This document shows positions 9,105 through 17,818 of a DNA stretch of 64,000 nt, piece after piece. The stretch comes from Acidimicrobiaceae bacterium (lineage in GTDB: Bacteria > Actinomycetota > Acidimicrobiia > Acidimicrobiales > Aldehydirespiratoraceae): the NCBI GenBank assembly GCA_009843735.1, contig VYCW01000099.1, positions 8,602 to 72,601 on the forward strand, given 5' to 3'. The position numbers and the translations under genes were made by a program. Below the pieces are notes generated by a model. The model did not search any database, was not told the origin of the DNA, and was given only the letters and a program-made list of their open reading frames with translations. The first letter of the stretch is position 1; each line of letters opens with the position of its first letter.

Positions 9105-9284
9105 CTATTCGACGTCTATGGCCTGCCGGTCGCGGTACCAGCCGCAGTTGCCGCACACGCGGTGGGGTCGCTTGACCGCTCCGCACCGGTTGCAGGCGCT
9201 GCGCCCGCCCGGGCGGATGCGCCATGCAGAGGCCCGCCGGCTGCGGCCCTTGGCCTTGGAGGTCTTCTTCTTGGGAACAGCCAT
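9105..9284 (-). CDS. rpmF: 50S ribosomal protein L32
   Basis: Large-subunit ribosomal protein, 59 residues, too short for the ORF track. The minus-strand frame reads MAVPKKKTSKAKGRSRR, then CNRCGAVKRPHRVCGNCGWY, ending DRQAIDVE. The MAVPKKK start and the CxxC pair separated from a second CxxC identify L32 and show the zinc-binding (C+) form rather than the zinc-independent paralogue. An AAGG-containing purine stretch precedes the ATG. It sits between the DUF177 gene and plsX, as in most bacteria. Confidence 0.95.
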   Translation of the reverse strand: MAVPKKKTSKAKGRSRRASAWRIRPGGRSACNRCGAVKRPHRVCGNCGWYRDRQAIDVE

Positions 9285-9353
9285 GGGTTCTTCGACCTTC
9301 GACGCGAGACCGGCACGATTGCGGCCTGCGATCCTACCGGCGAGCTGACCGCC

Positions 9354-9812
9354 CTACACGTCGGCGTCGTCGGGCTGTGCGGCGGCCGGACCGGTCGGGA
9401 AACGGTCCGGCACCGGACCCGCGCAGTCCAGCGAGCACAGCGGCGCCAGCGGCAGGGCCAGGATCGCGGTCTCACGCACGGCAGGACCCACGTCAATGCG
9501 CTGATCGACGATCGGCCAGGTCTCACCATCGGTGGGCTCCCACTCGAACACCTCCCGCAATGCGGTGTCGATCGGGCCGCGCACCTCCTCGAGGCACCGG
9601 CGGCACTCGGCCGCCCACTCGCCCGTGACCCGACCGGCGGCAACGAATGAGCTGCCGGCGGCGGTCACCTCCAGATCGAGGTCGATCGCTCCGTCCACGA
9701 CATGGGCGCCGTGCACGCCGGCGTCGTCGAGCACCCATCGCCGCCGGAGCGGAATGCGGTCGACCGAGACACCCTGGAGCCGGACGCAGTCGACGATCAG
9801 CTTGTTGGCCAC
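9354..9812 (-). CDS. yceD: DUF177/YceD family protein
   Basis: YceD proteins are encoded next to rpmF and have been tied to 23S rRNA accumulation in plants and Escherichia coli; the bacterial mechanism is not settled. The 152-residue protein has the family hallmarks: CRRCLEEVRGPI in the middle and LPLAPLCSLDCAG near the C-terminus, including paired cysteines. It starts at GTG 10 nt after the stop of the sepIVA-like gene. In Mycobacterium tuberculosis the equivalent gene (Rv2926c) lies in the same place next to sepIVA and rnc. Confidence 0.88.
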   Translation of the reverse strand: MANKLIVDCVRLQGVSVDRIPLRRRWVLDDAGVHGAHVVDGAIDLDLEVTAAGSSFVAAGRVTGEWAAECRRCLEEVRGPIDTALREVFEWEPTDGETWPIVDQRIDVGPAVRETAILALPLAPLCSLDCAGPVPDRFPTGPAAAQPDDADV

Positions 9813-9822
9813 GGCTTCTGAT

Positions 9823-10410
9823 TCAGCCCACGTCCTGATCGAACACGTCGTCGTCGACTGGAGGTCTCGGTGCGGGCGCCTCGGGCCTGGGCAACTGGGT
9901 GTCCTGCAGCCGCTGGCGTCCCGTCGTCACCGTGTTGAGGGTCTTGTGCAGCATCGCCTCGAAGGTGGCCAGGCGCTGGTCGCACCAGTCCTCGGTCTCC
10001 AGCTTCATGCGGCCGGCCCGCTCCTCGGCCTCCGACAATGTGCGCCGGGCCCGCAGCTCCGCGGCCTTGACCACCTCGCTGCGCTGCACCATCTGCTCGG
10101 CCCGGGCCCGGGCTGCGGCGATTATCTCCTCGCCTTCCCGCTGGGTGCGCAGACGCATGTCGTCACGTTCCTTGAGCATCCAGCGAGCGGCCCGCAACTC
10201 CTCGGGGAGTGCTGTGAACGCCCTCTGGAGGATCCCCAGCAGCTCCTCACCATTGATCATCACCGAGGTGGAGAACGGCATGGGCCGCGACCGCTCCACG
10301 ATGCGGATGGCCTGCCCCAGCAGCTGCTCGACGGCCAGCCGGCGGGCCTCCGAGGAACTCTCGGCCTGGCCGGAGCCGGACTGCGGGACGGGACTTCCGG
10401 CGGAGCTCAT
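9823..10410 (-). CDS. sepIVA: SepIVA/DivIVA-like coiled-coil cell-division protein
   Basis: A 195-residue, charge-rich and mostly helical protein with a long coiled coil (about 75-165: LRAARWMLKERDDMRLRTQREGEEII onward) flanked by flexible ends. No enzymatic motif is seen. Position and character match SepIVA (Rv2927c), a DivIVA-domain protein needed for septation and polar growth in mycobacteria, which also adjoins the DUF177 gene. Before the coiled coil, SRPMPFSTSVMINGEELLGILQRAFTALPEEL resembles the short N-terminal block of that family. The ATG overlaps the coaD stop (ATGA). The assignment rests mainly on gene order and sequence type, so it is probable rather than certain. Confidence 0.7.
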   Translation of the reverse strand: MSSAGSPVPQSGSGQAESSSEARRLAVEQLLGQAIRIVERSRPMPFSTSVMINGEELLGILQRAFTALPEELRAARWMLKERDDMRLRTQREGEEIIAAARARAEQMVQRSEVVKAAELRARRTLSEAEERAGRMKLETEDWCDQRLATFEAMLHKTLNTVTTGRQRLQDTQLPRPEAPAPRPPVDDDVFDQDVG

Positions 10411-10892
10411 CTCTCCTGCTCAAGACGGCTCACCAGCCGCTCACGCACCGGCGCGGGCACCATCGACGACACATCCCCGCCGAGGCGAACAACCTCGCGG
10501 ATCAGCTTCGAGGCGACGAACGACCGCTTGCTGGCCGACGGGATGAAGACCGTCTGCACGCCCGCGAGTGCGTGGTTCATCTGCGCCATCTGCAGTTCGT
10601 TCTCGAAGTCCGACACTGCCCGCAGCCCCTTCACGATGAAGTCGGCGTCGAGGTCGCGGGCCAGACTGACGACCAGGTTGGAGAACATCGCGACCGAGAC
10701 GTTGGGGAGGTGAGCGCAGCACTCCTTGATCATCTGCTCGCGCTCGTCGAGGCTGAACATGCCCTCCCCCTTCTGGGGATTCCGCATGGCCGCGACGACG
10801 ACCTCGTCGAACAGTCCGGAGATGGTCTCGATGATTTCGAGATGGCCGTAGTGGATCGGGTCGAAGGATCCGGGGTACAGCACACGGGTCAC
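10407..10892 (-). CDS. coaD: Phosphopantetheine adenylyltransferase
   Basis: Fourth step of coenzyme A synthesis: 4'-phosphopantetheine plus ATP gives dephospho-CoA. The 161-residue protein matches family length and has the nucleotidyltransferase motif HYGH (14-17) in YPGSFDPIHYGHLEII, then the conserved VKGLRAVSDFENELQMAQMNHAL and the C-terminal SSKLIREV-type helix (SKLIREVVRLGGDVSSMVP). It begins with GTG just after rsmD. The rsmD-coaD pairing is very common. Confidence 0.96.
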   Translation of the reverse strand: MTRVLYPGSFDPIHYGHLEIIETISGLFDEVVVAAMRNPQKGEGMFSLDEREQMIKECCAHLPNVSVAMFSNLVVSLARDLDADFIVKGLRAVSDFENELQMAQMNHALAGVQTVFIPSASKRSFVASKLIREVVRLGGDVSSMVPAPVRERLVSRLEQER

Positions 10893-10902
10893 TGATGGCT
10901 CC

Positions 10903-10919
10903 CTATCCGCTCGGCCTCT
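10903..10919 (-). repeat. Tail-only copy of the dispersed repeat, forming the rsmD 3' end
   Basis: Plus strand ctatccgctcggcctct, identical to the segment at 19829-19845 and nearly identical to the tails of the four full repeats. It encodes the last codons and TAG stop of rsmD. Confidence 0.6.
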
Positions 10920-11448
10920 GGGCAGCTTGTGCGAACGTCACCACGGTACCGCCGTGACGCTTGTGATGGTGGATGGCGAAGCCGGGCCCCACGTCGACGG
11001 GGCGATCCGACTCGGCCACGACCAGTTCGGCCGGAACCCGCGACAGCAGGTCGGGCCAGTCATCGAAGGCGTAGGGCGGGTCCACGAGGGCCACATCGAA
11101 GCGAGGGCCGCGAGCCAGCCGGATGAGGGCGGCGTCCGCGTCGACGACCATGACGGCGGCCCGGTCGGCCAGACGGGTGAGTTCCAGGTTGTCCCGCAGC
11201 AAGCCGGCCACAGCCGGGTCGTTCTCGACGAACACCGCCTCGGCCGCGCCCCGACTCAGCGCCTCGATGCCCATAGCGCCGGTCCCGGCGAACAGGTCGA
11301 GCACCCGCGCCCCCTCGACGGCGTTGAGCGAGTAGAGCGAGTTGAACACAGCCTCGCGCACCCGGTTCGGCGTGGGTCGGCTGGCGTCGGTGGGAGGCGA
11401 CGCCAGCCGCCGGCCCTTGGCCGTTCCCGCCACGACGCGAATGCTCAC
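10903..11448 (-). CDS. rsmD: 16S rRNA (guanine966-N2)-methyltransferase RsmD
   Basis: Methylates G966 of 16S rRNA using S-adenosylmethionine. The 181-residue protein has the RsmD N-terminus IRVVAGTAKGRRLASPP, the SAM loop VLDLFAGTGAMGIEALSRGA and the N6/N2-methylase catalytic motif VDPPY (DVALVDPPYAFDDWP). It begins with GTG shortly after recG. The last residues, QRPSG plus stop, are encoded by CAGAGGCCGAGCGGATAG, which matches the tail of the dispersed repeat described elsewhere in this window. The natural C-terminus may have been replaced or extended by that element. Confidence 0.94.
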   Translation of the reverse strand: MSIRVVAGTAKGRRLASPPTDASRPTPNRVREAVFNSLYSLNAVEGARVLDLFAGTGAMGIEALSRGAAEAVFVENDPAVAGLLRDNLELTRLADRAAVMVVDADAALIRLARGPRFDVALVDPPYAFDDWPDLLSRVPAELVVAESDRPVDVGPGFAIHHHKRHGGTVVTFAQAAQRPSG

Positions 11449-11457
11449 AAGCGCCGT

Positions 11458-13605
11458 CTAACTCTTCAGCAGGTACTCGGCGTCGGTGTCGCCGAGCAGC
11501 AGTTCGATCTCGTCGGCCAGATCCCGGTGGCCTTGCAGGTCGGGGTCGGCGTCGAGCATCTCGATGGCGACGTCGCGGGCTATGGCCACCCACTCCTTGT
11601 CCCGGCGCAGCGAGGCCAGCCGCAGGTCGTTGCGACCCTTCTGGCGCTCACCCATGATGGTGCCCTCGCCCCGCAGATCGAGGTCGGCCTCGGCCAGCTC
11701 GAAGCCGTCGTTGGAGGCCACCACCGCCTCCAGCCGGGCCGCGGCGTCCGCAGTGACGGCCTCGCCCAGCAGGTGGCAGCTGGACGCGAGGTGGGAGCGG
11801 CCCACCCGACCCCGCAACTGGTGGAGCTGCGCTATGCCGAACCGGCCCGCGTCGACAATGACCATGACGGTCGCGTTGGGCACGTCCACGCCGACCTCGA
11901 TGACGGTTGTGGCCACCAGCACGTCCAGGCGGCCGGACCGGAACAACTCCATGGTCGCCTCCTTCTCCGCGGAAGAGACCCGTCCGTGAAGGAGACCGAC
12001 CCGCAGGCCCGCAAGCTCGCCGCCGTCGCCGGTCAGGCCCTCGTGCGTCTCGATGACCGAGCGAACATCGAGGACCTCGGACTCCTCGATGACAGGACAC
12101 ACCACATAGGCCTGGCGGCCTTCGGAGACGGCAGCCCGAACCTCCGCCCAGACCTGGGCCTCCTCCAACGGGCCGCGCGCCCAGGAGGTGACCACCGGCA
12201 AGCGGCCCTCCGGCAGCTCGTCGAGCACCGACACGTCCAGGTCGCCGTAGACAGTCATGGCCGCGGTGCGGGGAATGGGCGTGGCCGTCATCACCAGCAG
12301 GTCGGGCAGCACCGAGCCGGGCCCACGATCCCGCAGCACCGCCCGTTGCTCGACCCCGAAGCGGTGCTGCTCGTCGATCACCACCACGCCTAGGCTCCGG
12401 TACTCGAGGCCCTCGGAGATCAGCGCGTGGGTGCCGACCACGATGTCGACGTCGCCGGTGGCGAGCCCCGCGTGGGTCCGGCGCCGGTCGGCTGCGCCCC
12501 GGCTCCCCGACAGCAGCTCGACCTTGAGGGGCCGCTCCCCTCCCAGCCGCCTCTCGTCGGGCACTGTCAGGTCGTCGAGGAGCGTGAGCATCGTGTCGAA
12601 GTGCTGTTCGGCCAGCACCTCTGTGGGCGCCATCAAAGCCCCTTGGAAGCCACCCTGCACCGCGGTCAGCAGCGCGCACAGGGCCACCACCGTCTTGCCC
12701 GCGCCCACGTCGCCCTGCATGAGCCGGTGCATGGGGTACGGCTGGGCCAGGTCGCCGGTGATCTCGTCGATGACTCGCTGCTGGGCGACGGTAAGGGGGA
12801 ACGGCAGGCGGGACAGGAACCGATCGACCAACTCGCCCCCGGTGGCATGGGACAGGCCGGCCGTATTCCGCTCGAGCCGGCGCTTGCGCCTGACCAGCTC
12901 GAGCTGCACCCGTAGGAGCTCGTCGAACATCAGGCGACGCCGAGCCTCGCCCGATTCTGCCATCGAGTCGGGCCGGTGGATCCCGTCGAGCGCGGTGTGC
13001 CGGCCCACGAAGTCGAACCTCAGAAGTACGGCCGTAGGAACAGGATCGGCAATCCCGCGATCCTGGCAGCGGTTGAGGGCCTGCTCGACGAACTTGGCGA
13101 TCTCCCATGTGCTCACGCTCGCCTTCTCCGATTGCGGGTACACGGGAAAGAAGCGACCGGTGCGGTCCCCGACCAGATCAACCACCGGGTTCGTCATCTG
13201 GAGCGCGCCCCGATACAGCGTCGGACGACCGTGGACGACTACGTGGCGGCCCGGTTGCAGGCTGTTCTCCTGCCAGGGCTGATTGAAGAAGGTGAGCTTG
13301 AGCCGGCCGGTCTCGTCGGAGATGACCACTTCGACCAGTGTGCGGCGCTGCTTGATGCGCCTCGACGAGCTTCGCTGCACACAGCCCTCCACGAAGACCT
13401 CCTCGCCTTGGGCGAGCTCCGCGATGCGGGCCTGCTTGGTGCGGTCGATGTAGCGACGCGGGTAGTGCTGCAGTAGGTCCAGCACCGAGTTGATCTCCAT
13501 CTCAGTGAGCGAGGAGGCCCGCTTGCGGCCCACATTTCGCAGACGGGTGATGTCGATGTCGTGGAGGTCCCGAAGGGTTAGGGGCGGATCGCCGGCCGGC
13601 ATCAC
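11458..13605 (-). CDS. recG: ATP-dependent DNA helicase RecG
   Basis: Branch-migrating superfamily II helicase that remodels stalled replication forks. The 715-residue protein has an N-terminal wedge/OB domain (about 50-170), Walker A MQGDVGAGKTVVA, the DExH-type box VVIDEQHRFGVEQR, the TATPIPRT motif and a C-terminal helicase lobe ending with ATTVIEVGVDVPNATVMVI and the QLRGRVGRS motif. Length and motifs are standard. The track start GTG is followed directly by ATG, and either would overlap the TGA of the upstream yloV-like gene. Confidence 0.97.
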   Translation of the reverse strand: MMPAGDPPLTLRDLHDIDITRLRNVGRKRASSLTEMEINSVLDLLQHYPRRYIDRTKQARIAELAQGEEVFVEGCVQRSSSRRIKQRRTLVEVVISDETGRLKLTFFNQPWQENSLQPGRHVVVHGRPTLYRGALQMTNPVVDLVGDRTGRFFPVYPQSEKASVSTWEIAKFVEQALNRCQDRGIADPVPTAVLLRFDFVGRHTALDGIHRPDSMAESGEARRRLMFDELLRVQLELVRRKRRLERNTAGLSHATGGELVDRFLSRLPFPLTVAQQRVIDEITGDLAQPYPMHRLMQGDVGAGKTVVALCALLTAVQGGFQGALMAPTEVLAEQHFDTMLTLLDDLTVPDERRLGGERPLKVELLSGSRGAADRRRTHAGLATGDVDIVVGTHALISEGLEYRSLGVVVIDEQHRFGVEQRAVLRDRGPGSVLPDLLVMTATPIPRTAAMTVYGDLDVSVLDELPEGRLPVVTSWARGPLEEAQVWAEVRAAVSEGRQAYVVCPVIEESEVLDVRSVIETHEGLTGDGGELAGLRVGLLHGRVSSAEKEATMELFRSGRLDVLVATTVIEVGVDVPNATVMVIVDAGRFGIAQLHQLRGRVGRSHLASSCHLLGEAVTADAAARLEAVVASNDGFELAEADLDLRGEGTIMGERQKGRNDLRLASLRRDKEWVAIARDVAIEMLDADPDLQGHRDLADEIELLLGDTDAEYLLKS

Positions 13606-15284
13606 TCCAGACCGAAATAGTAGGGGTACAGGGGCTGGCCGCCTTCGGTCACGTCGACCTCCACGTCAGGGTGATTCTCACCGACATGCGCCACGATCGC
13701 TTCGGTGGCGGCCTCATCGGAGTCGGCGCCGGTGAGCACGGTGAGGAGTTCGTGATCATCGTCGATGATGGCACTGAGCAGCACGGTCGCGGCCGCGGCA
13801 GGATCGGACTCGACGGCCATGATCCCGTCGGGGCCGATGCCGAGCCAGTCCCCGGTGCTGATGGGCCCGGCCGAGCTGGTGGCGTCCCGCACCGCCTGGG
13901 TGACCTCGGCCGCGGTCACCGCGGCGGCGGCCTCGGCCATCCCGGCGACGTTGTCGGCCGCGGTGGCGTCCACCGAGAAGGCCATCAGGCTGGAGATGCC
14001 CTCGACAACGCTGCGGGTGGGCACGACGCCGACCGTGCGCTCAGTCTCGCCGTCGACCTGCTCGGCCACCGGGATGATGTTCTTGTTGTTGGGCAGCACC
14101 ACCACATGCCCGCTGGGCAGCGAGTCGACGGCAGCCAGCAGCTCGGCGGTGGAGGGGTTCATCGACTGCCCACCGGCGACGACGCGACTCACCCCCATCG
14201 ATGTCAGGATGGCCTCCACCCCCTCACCGGCGCCGACCGCCACCACCGAGCAGCGGTCGGCCTCGGTAATCGCCGCCGGCGCCAGCGACGATCCGCCCTC
14301 GTCGGCGGCCCCGGCGGGCTCCAGGAACGACTCCGAGTGCTCGGCGGCCTGGTCGAGCAGGTCGGTGACCTGGATCCGGTGGGGTCGCCCGACCGCGATC
14401 CCGGCTTCGATGGCGGCCCCGATGTCGTCGGTGTGGATGTGGCAGTTCCAGATGCCGTCGCCGCCCACCACCACGATGGAGTCTCCGACCTCGGTCCAGG
14501 CCTGCTTGAACCCGTCCACCGAGGAGTCGGGCGCGTCGAGCAGGAACATCACCTCGTAGCGGAGATCGGCGATGGAGGACTCCTCGACGTCGGTCGCCGC
14601 GCCGGCCGAAGTGATCGGCGCGGGGCCGGCGGCAGCCTCGGGCGGGACGGGCATGGGCCGGCCGTCCAGCTCGGTCAGGCAGGCGTCGAGCAGCAGCAGC
14701 AATCCGGCCCCGCCAGCGTCGACCACGCCAGCCTCGGCCAGGACGGCCAGCATCTCGGGGGTGCGGTCGAGGGCGTCGTATCCCTGGTCGCGGGCCGCGT
14801 CGAGAACCTCCACCAGTCCTCCTCCGGCCTCGGCCGCAGCCCGGGCCGAGTCCGACGCCTCCCGTATGACGGTGAGGATCGTGCCCTCCACGGGGCGGGC
14901 CACCGCGGTGTAGGCGCCCTCGCTGGCCGCGGTCAGCGCCCGGGCCACGACCGGGGCGTCGGGGTCCTGGCCGGCGGAGGCCGCGTCCCGGAGCACGCCG
15001 GAGAAGCCCCTGAGGATCTGGGCCAGGATGACCCCGGAGTTGCCCCGGGCCCCCATGAGCGCCCCATGGGCGACGGCCTGGCACAGCGGCTCCAGCTGGT
15101 CGTCGACGCCGTCGAGCCCCTCGGTCACGGACCGGATCGTGAGGGTCATGTTAGTGCCGGTGTCGCCGTCGGGGACCGGGTACACGTTCAGGTTGTCGAT
15201 GACCTCGCGATGCTCCGACAGGGCATCGTGAAAGCCGACGATGACGCGGCGCAGCACGGCCGCGTCGAGAGTGAGCGGTGCCAT
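13602..15284 (-). CDS. yloV: DAK2/DegV-type fatty acid kinase subunit (YloV/FakA family)
   Basis: Family members with this architecture are the ATP-binding subunit of fatty acid kinase (FakA), which phosphorylates fatty acids presented by FakB. The N-terminal DhaL domain has NLNVYPVPDGDTGTNMTLTI, whose aspartates bind the Mg-ATP pair, and GARGNSGVILAQILRGF. A middle domain follows, and the C-terminal part contains VVLPNNKNIIPVAEQV, typical of YloV. I chose ATG 15284 (MAPLTLDAA) over the track GTG at 15302, because homology begins there and neither site has a clear ribosome binding site. The order yloV-recG-rsmD-coaD is conserved in many Gram-positive genomes, often with rpmB upstream; no rpmB is seen here. 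A FakB partner is not in this window. Confidence 0.9.
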   Translation of the reverse strand: MAPLTLDAAVLRRVIVGFHDALSEHREVIDNLNVYPVPDGDTGTNMTLTIRSVTEGLDGVDDQLEPLCQAVAHGALMGARGNSGVILAQILRGFSGVLRDAASAGQDPDAPVVARALTAASEGAYTAVARPVEGTILTVIREASDSARAAAEAGGGLVEVLDAARDQGYDALDRTPEMLAVLAEAGVVDAGGAGLLLLLDACLTELDGRPMPVPPEAAAGPAPITSAGAATDVEESSIADLRYEVMFLLDAPDSSVDGFKQAWTEVGDSIVVVGGDGIWNCHIHTDDIGAAIEAGIAVGRPHRIQVTDLLDQAAEHSESFLEPAGAADEGGSSLAPAAITEADRCSVVAVGAGEGVEAILTSMGVSRVVAGGQSMNPSTAELLAAVDSLPSGHVVVLPNNKNIIPVAEQVDGETERTVGVVPTRSVVEGISSLMAFSVDATAADNVAGMAEAAAAVTAAEVTQAVRDATSSAGPISTGDWLGIGPDGIMAVESDPAAAATVLLSAIIDDDHELLTVLTGADSDEAATEAIVAHVGENHPDVEVDVTEGGQPLYPYYFGLE

Positions 15285-15330
15285 GGCGCCGATGATACCC
15301 ACCCGCGGCAGTGCGACTGGAAGCCTGCGA

Positions 15331-15336
15331 TACCCT
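15331..15336 (+). promoter_or_regulatory. -10 element TACCCT of the cold-shock-fold gene
   Basis: TACCCT lies 8 nt before the GTG at 15345, with no Shine-Dalgarno sequence between, which suggests a leaderless mRNA. Confidence 0.5.
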
Positions 15337-15344
15337 TGGACGCC

Positions 15345-15566
15345 GTGCAGGGCGTCATCAAGAGCTACGACCCCTTGACCGGTGACGGTGTTCTGGTCAA
15401 CGAGGCCGACCTCGCCGATGTGGACCTCGCCGACGACGCTCTGGAGGGCTCGGTCTTCCGGATGCTGCGCCAGGGCCAGCGAGTGCAGTTCGATCTCGAC
15501 GGCGACGGCAGGGCCACCCGGCTGCGTCTGGGCTCGGAGGTCGACATGGGAACACCCACGCTCTAG
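15345..15566 (+). CDS. Small cold-shock-domain-like protein, divergent
   Basis: A 73-residue protein beginning VQGVIKSYDPLTGDGVLV and continuing FRMLRQGQRVQFDLDGDGRATRLRLGSE. The pattern of five short strands, with G-x-I-K-S-Y at the start and RQGQRVQFDLDGDGRA near the end, matches the cold-shock OB fold (compare GTVKWFN and EGQxVxF in CspA). The aromatic RNA-binding motifs RNP1 (GFGFI) and RNP2 (VFVHF) are not present; the matching positions read GDGVLV and ADVDLAD. It may therefore not bind RNA in the usual way. Chosen over the 631-residue track frame because of the promoter-like hexamer, the homology start and divergent placement from yloV. Between yloV and pckA it is the only plus-strand gene. 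Confidence 0.72.
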   Translation: MQGVIKSYDPLTGDGVLVNEADLADVDLADDALEGSVFRMLRQGQRVQFDLDGDGRATRLRLGSEVDMGTPTL

Positions 15567-15602
15567 CCCAGCCTCCTGGCAACCGGCCCGCCGGCCGGGT
15601 CG

Positions 15603-17282
15603 TCACATCGCGGCGGCTATCCCCATCTGGGCGTATCCCTGCTCGCGGTAGTTGGCCCGGAACATGTCCCGGAGCCGGCGCGCCGCCGCGTCGTAGGCGT
15701 CCGGAACCTCCCACGTGCTGCCCGGATCGAGGATCCCGTCGTCCACGCCCTCGCACGACACGGGCATTCTCAGCCCCAAGATGGGATGGATGCGGGTGTC
15801 GACGTCGTCGAACTCCCCCGACAGGGCGGCGTCGAGGAGCCGGCGAGTCACGGACAGCGACATGCGCTTGCCGGAGCCGTAGGCGCCGCCCGACCAGCCG
15901 GTGTTCAGCAGCACGCAGCGGGCCTGGTGCTCGTGCATGCGCTGCTTGAGCAGCCGGGCGTAGACGTCGGGCTTGCGGGCCATAAATGGCGCCCCGAAGC
16001 AAGGCGAGAACGTGGCCGCGGGCTCGGTGACGTCCACCTCGGTGCCGGCCAGCTTGGCGGTGAACCCCATGACGAAGTGGTACATCACCTCCTCAGGGTC
16101 GAGGATCGCCACCGGCGGCAGCACCCCGAAGGCGTCGGCGGTGAGCAGAACGATGGTCGTCGGGTGCGGCCCCTGATGGCCGGGGGCAACGTGGGGATTG
16201 CACTCCAGCGGGTAGGCGAAGCGGGTGTTCTCAGTGATCGACCGGTCCCGCAGATCCAGATCCTGGGGATGGGTGTCAGCCAGGTTCCGGCCGTAGAGGG
16301 GCGGGACGTTCTCGATCAGCGTTCCCTTCATCGACAGAGCCGCGGCGATGACCGGCTCGGCCTGCTTGTCGAGGTCGATCAGCTTGGCGTAGCAGCCGGC
16401 CTCGTAGTTGGCGATCCCGGCGTCGGTCCAGATGTGCTCGTCGTCGCCGATGAGATCGCGGTCGGGATCGGCCGACAGGGTGGTCTTGCCCGTGCCCGAC
16501 AGCCCGAAGAGGATGGCACTGTCCCCGCCGGAGCCGACGTTGGCTGAGCAGTGCATGGAGAGCTGCCCCTTGCCGGGCTTCACGAAGTTCATCACCGTGA
16601 ACATGGTCTTCTTGTTGACGCCGCAGTAGTCGGCCCGCCCCAGCACCAGAGCCAGGCGGCGCTCCATGTCGATGATCACCGCCCGCTGCGCGAGGGTGCC
16701 GTCACGGTCGGGGCTGCAGCGGAACGACGGCACGTTGAGCAGCGTCCATCCGTGCTCCCGGTGCTTCTCGGTGCCGTTGAGGCGAGCCGGCAGCATGATG
16801 TTGCAGAAGTAGGCGTGGGTGGCGTACTCGCCCACGAACCGGCAGGGCTCGGCGAAGTCGGGGTCGGCACCGCAGTACACGTCGGTCACGTAGAGCCGGG
16901 CCCGCCGCTCGTTCAGGTGAGCTGCGACCCGTTCCACCAGCGGGTCGAACGCGGCCGCCTCGAAGCGAGCGAAGCCGTCCTTCCACCACACCTCGTCACT
17001 GATCGACGGGCGGTCCACGCAGAAGGTGTCGTGCACCGGACGGCCCGTGCAGGACGGATCCGAGTAGAAGATGAGCGGGCCGTCGGAGCCCAGGACGGTG
17101 CCGTGGGCCTTGTGCTCGTTGTCGGGCCCGCCGGGGCGCACCCGACCCAGATCGCCCTCGATGGCGGCCGTGAACAACTCGTCCTGGGACAGGCCGTAGC
17201 GAAGGTCGACGCTCGTGAGCCCGAGGTCGGCGTAGAGGTCTGCAGCTACATCGGCAGCGGTGACAATGGTGGTCATAGACAT
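15603..17282 (-). CDS. pckA: Phosphoenolpyruvate carboxykinase (ATP type)
   Basis: Converts oxaloacetate and ATP to phosphoenolpyruvate and CO2, opening gluconeogenesis. The ATP-type signature is clear: LIFYSDPSCTGRPVHDTFCVDRPSI near the N-terminus, MHCSANVG, the kinase loop GLSGTGKTTLSADP, DDEHIWTDAGIANYEAGCYAK and NTGWSGGAYGSGKRMSLSVTRRLL. At about 559 residues it is slightly longer than the usual 530-540. I chose ATG 17282 (MSMTTIVTAADVAADLYADLGL); ATG 17276 is two codons on, and the track start at 17333 adds 17 residues without homology. The 146 bp up to the next stop codon (17283-17428) show no clear promoter or terminator. Mycobacteria use the GTP type, so this enzyme is a useful taxonomic hint. 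Confidence 0.95.
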   Translation of the reverse strand: MSMTTIVTAADVAADLYADLGLTSVDLRYGLSQDELFTAAIEGDLGRVRPGGPDNEHKAHGTVLGSDGPLIFYSDPSCTGRPVHDTFCVDRPSISDEVWWKDGFARFEAAAFDPLVERVAAHLNERRARLYVTDVYCGADPDFAEPCRFVGEYATHAYFCNIMLPARLNGTEKHREHGWTLLNVPSFRCSPDRDGTLAQRAVIIDMERRLALVLGRADYCGVNKKTMFTVMNFVKPGKGQLSMHCSANVGSGGDSAILFGLSGTGKTTLSADPDRDLIGDDEHIWTDAGIANYEAGCYAKLIDLDKQAEPVIAAALSMKGTLIENVPPLYGRNLADTHPQDLDLRDRSITENTRFAYPLECNPHVAPGHQGPHPTTIVLLTADAFGVLPPVAILDPEEVMYHFVMGFTAKLAGTEVDVTEPAATFSPCFGAPFMARKPDVYARLLKQRMHEHQARCVLLNTGWSGGAYGSGKRMSLSVTRRLLDAALSGEFDDVDTRIHPILGLRMPVSCEGVDDGILDPGSTWEVPDAYDAAARRLRDMFRANYREQGYAQMGIAAAM

Positions 17283-17428
17283 GCTCAATCCGGCGCTTTC
17301 GGCGTGCGGACGGTAACCGGCCACATGCTCCAACGCTCACGCGGGCCGACCCCTGCGTTTGTAGCCGACACGACCGGCCGCGCCGCGGATGGGCATGACC
17401 GGCCCGCTGCCCGGCCGGCGAGCCCGAC

Positions 17429-17818
17429 TCAGCCGAAGGAGTCCAGGATCATCGCCCGGATTCCGAGACCCATCAGGAACAGCCCGGTGCAGCCGTACAG
17501 CAGGCAGACACGGTCGCGGAGCTGGTGGCGGTAGCTGTAGGCAATACCGACCGCGACCAGCGTCGAGAACCCGTACAGGGCGTGAAGGTCACCGGCGTCG
17601 CGCCCCTCCGCGGCCATGAGCCACGTTCCGAGCCCGGCCTGGACGAACACGGTTGCCTGCGCCACCGCGGTGGACACCCACAGGGCGCGGCCCCTCAGCC
17701 GGGGGCGCCGGTGGGCCCCCAGCGCCCACAGCCCGACCAGCGCGTTGGACACGACCACAACCCAGGAGAACCAGTCGTGGACTCCGCCCACCGCGGAAGC
17801 GGGCTCCACGACGCTCAC
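17429..17818 (-). CDS. Small four-helix membrane protein, unknown function
   Basis: A 129-residue protein with four predicted membrane segments: about 14-32 (WFSWVVVVSNALVGLWALG), 43-62 (VSTAVAQATVFVQAGLGTWL), 72-90 (ALYGFSTLVAVGIAYSY) and 97-115 (VCLLYGCTGLFLMGLGI). No family was recognised. I chose the GTG at 17818 because it overlaps the TGA of the upstream LmbE-type gene (GTGA) and leaves a short N-terminus; the 160-residue track frame starts inside that gene. Co-translation with the deacetylase suggests a linked role at the membrane, but nothing in the sequence shows which. Confidence 0.7.
   Translation of the reverse strand: MSVVEPASAVGGVHDWFSWVVVVSNALVGLWALGAHRRPRLRGRALWVSTAVAQATVFVQAGLGTWLMAAEGRDAGDLHALYGFSTLVAVGIAYSYRHQLRDRVCLLYGCTGLFLMGLGIRAMILDSFG

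Noticed and set aside
13671-15344. The long 631-residue plus-strand ORF as a gene
   Set aside because: It is the antisense shadow of the yloV-like gene with Gly/His/Arg-rich composition; only its last 73 codons form a real protein.
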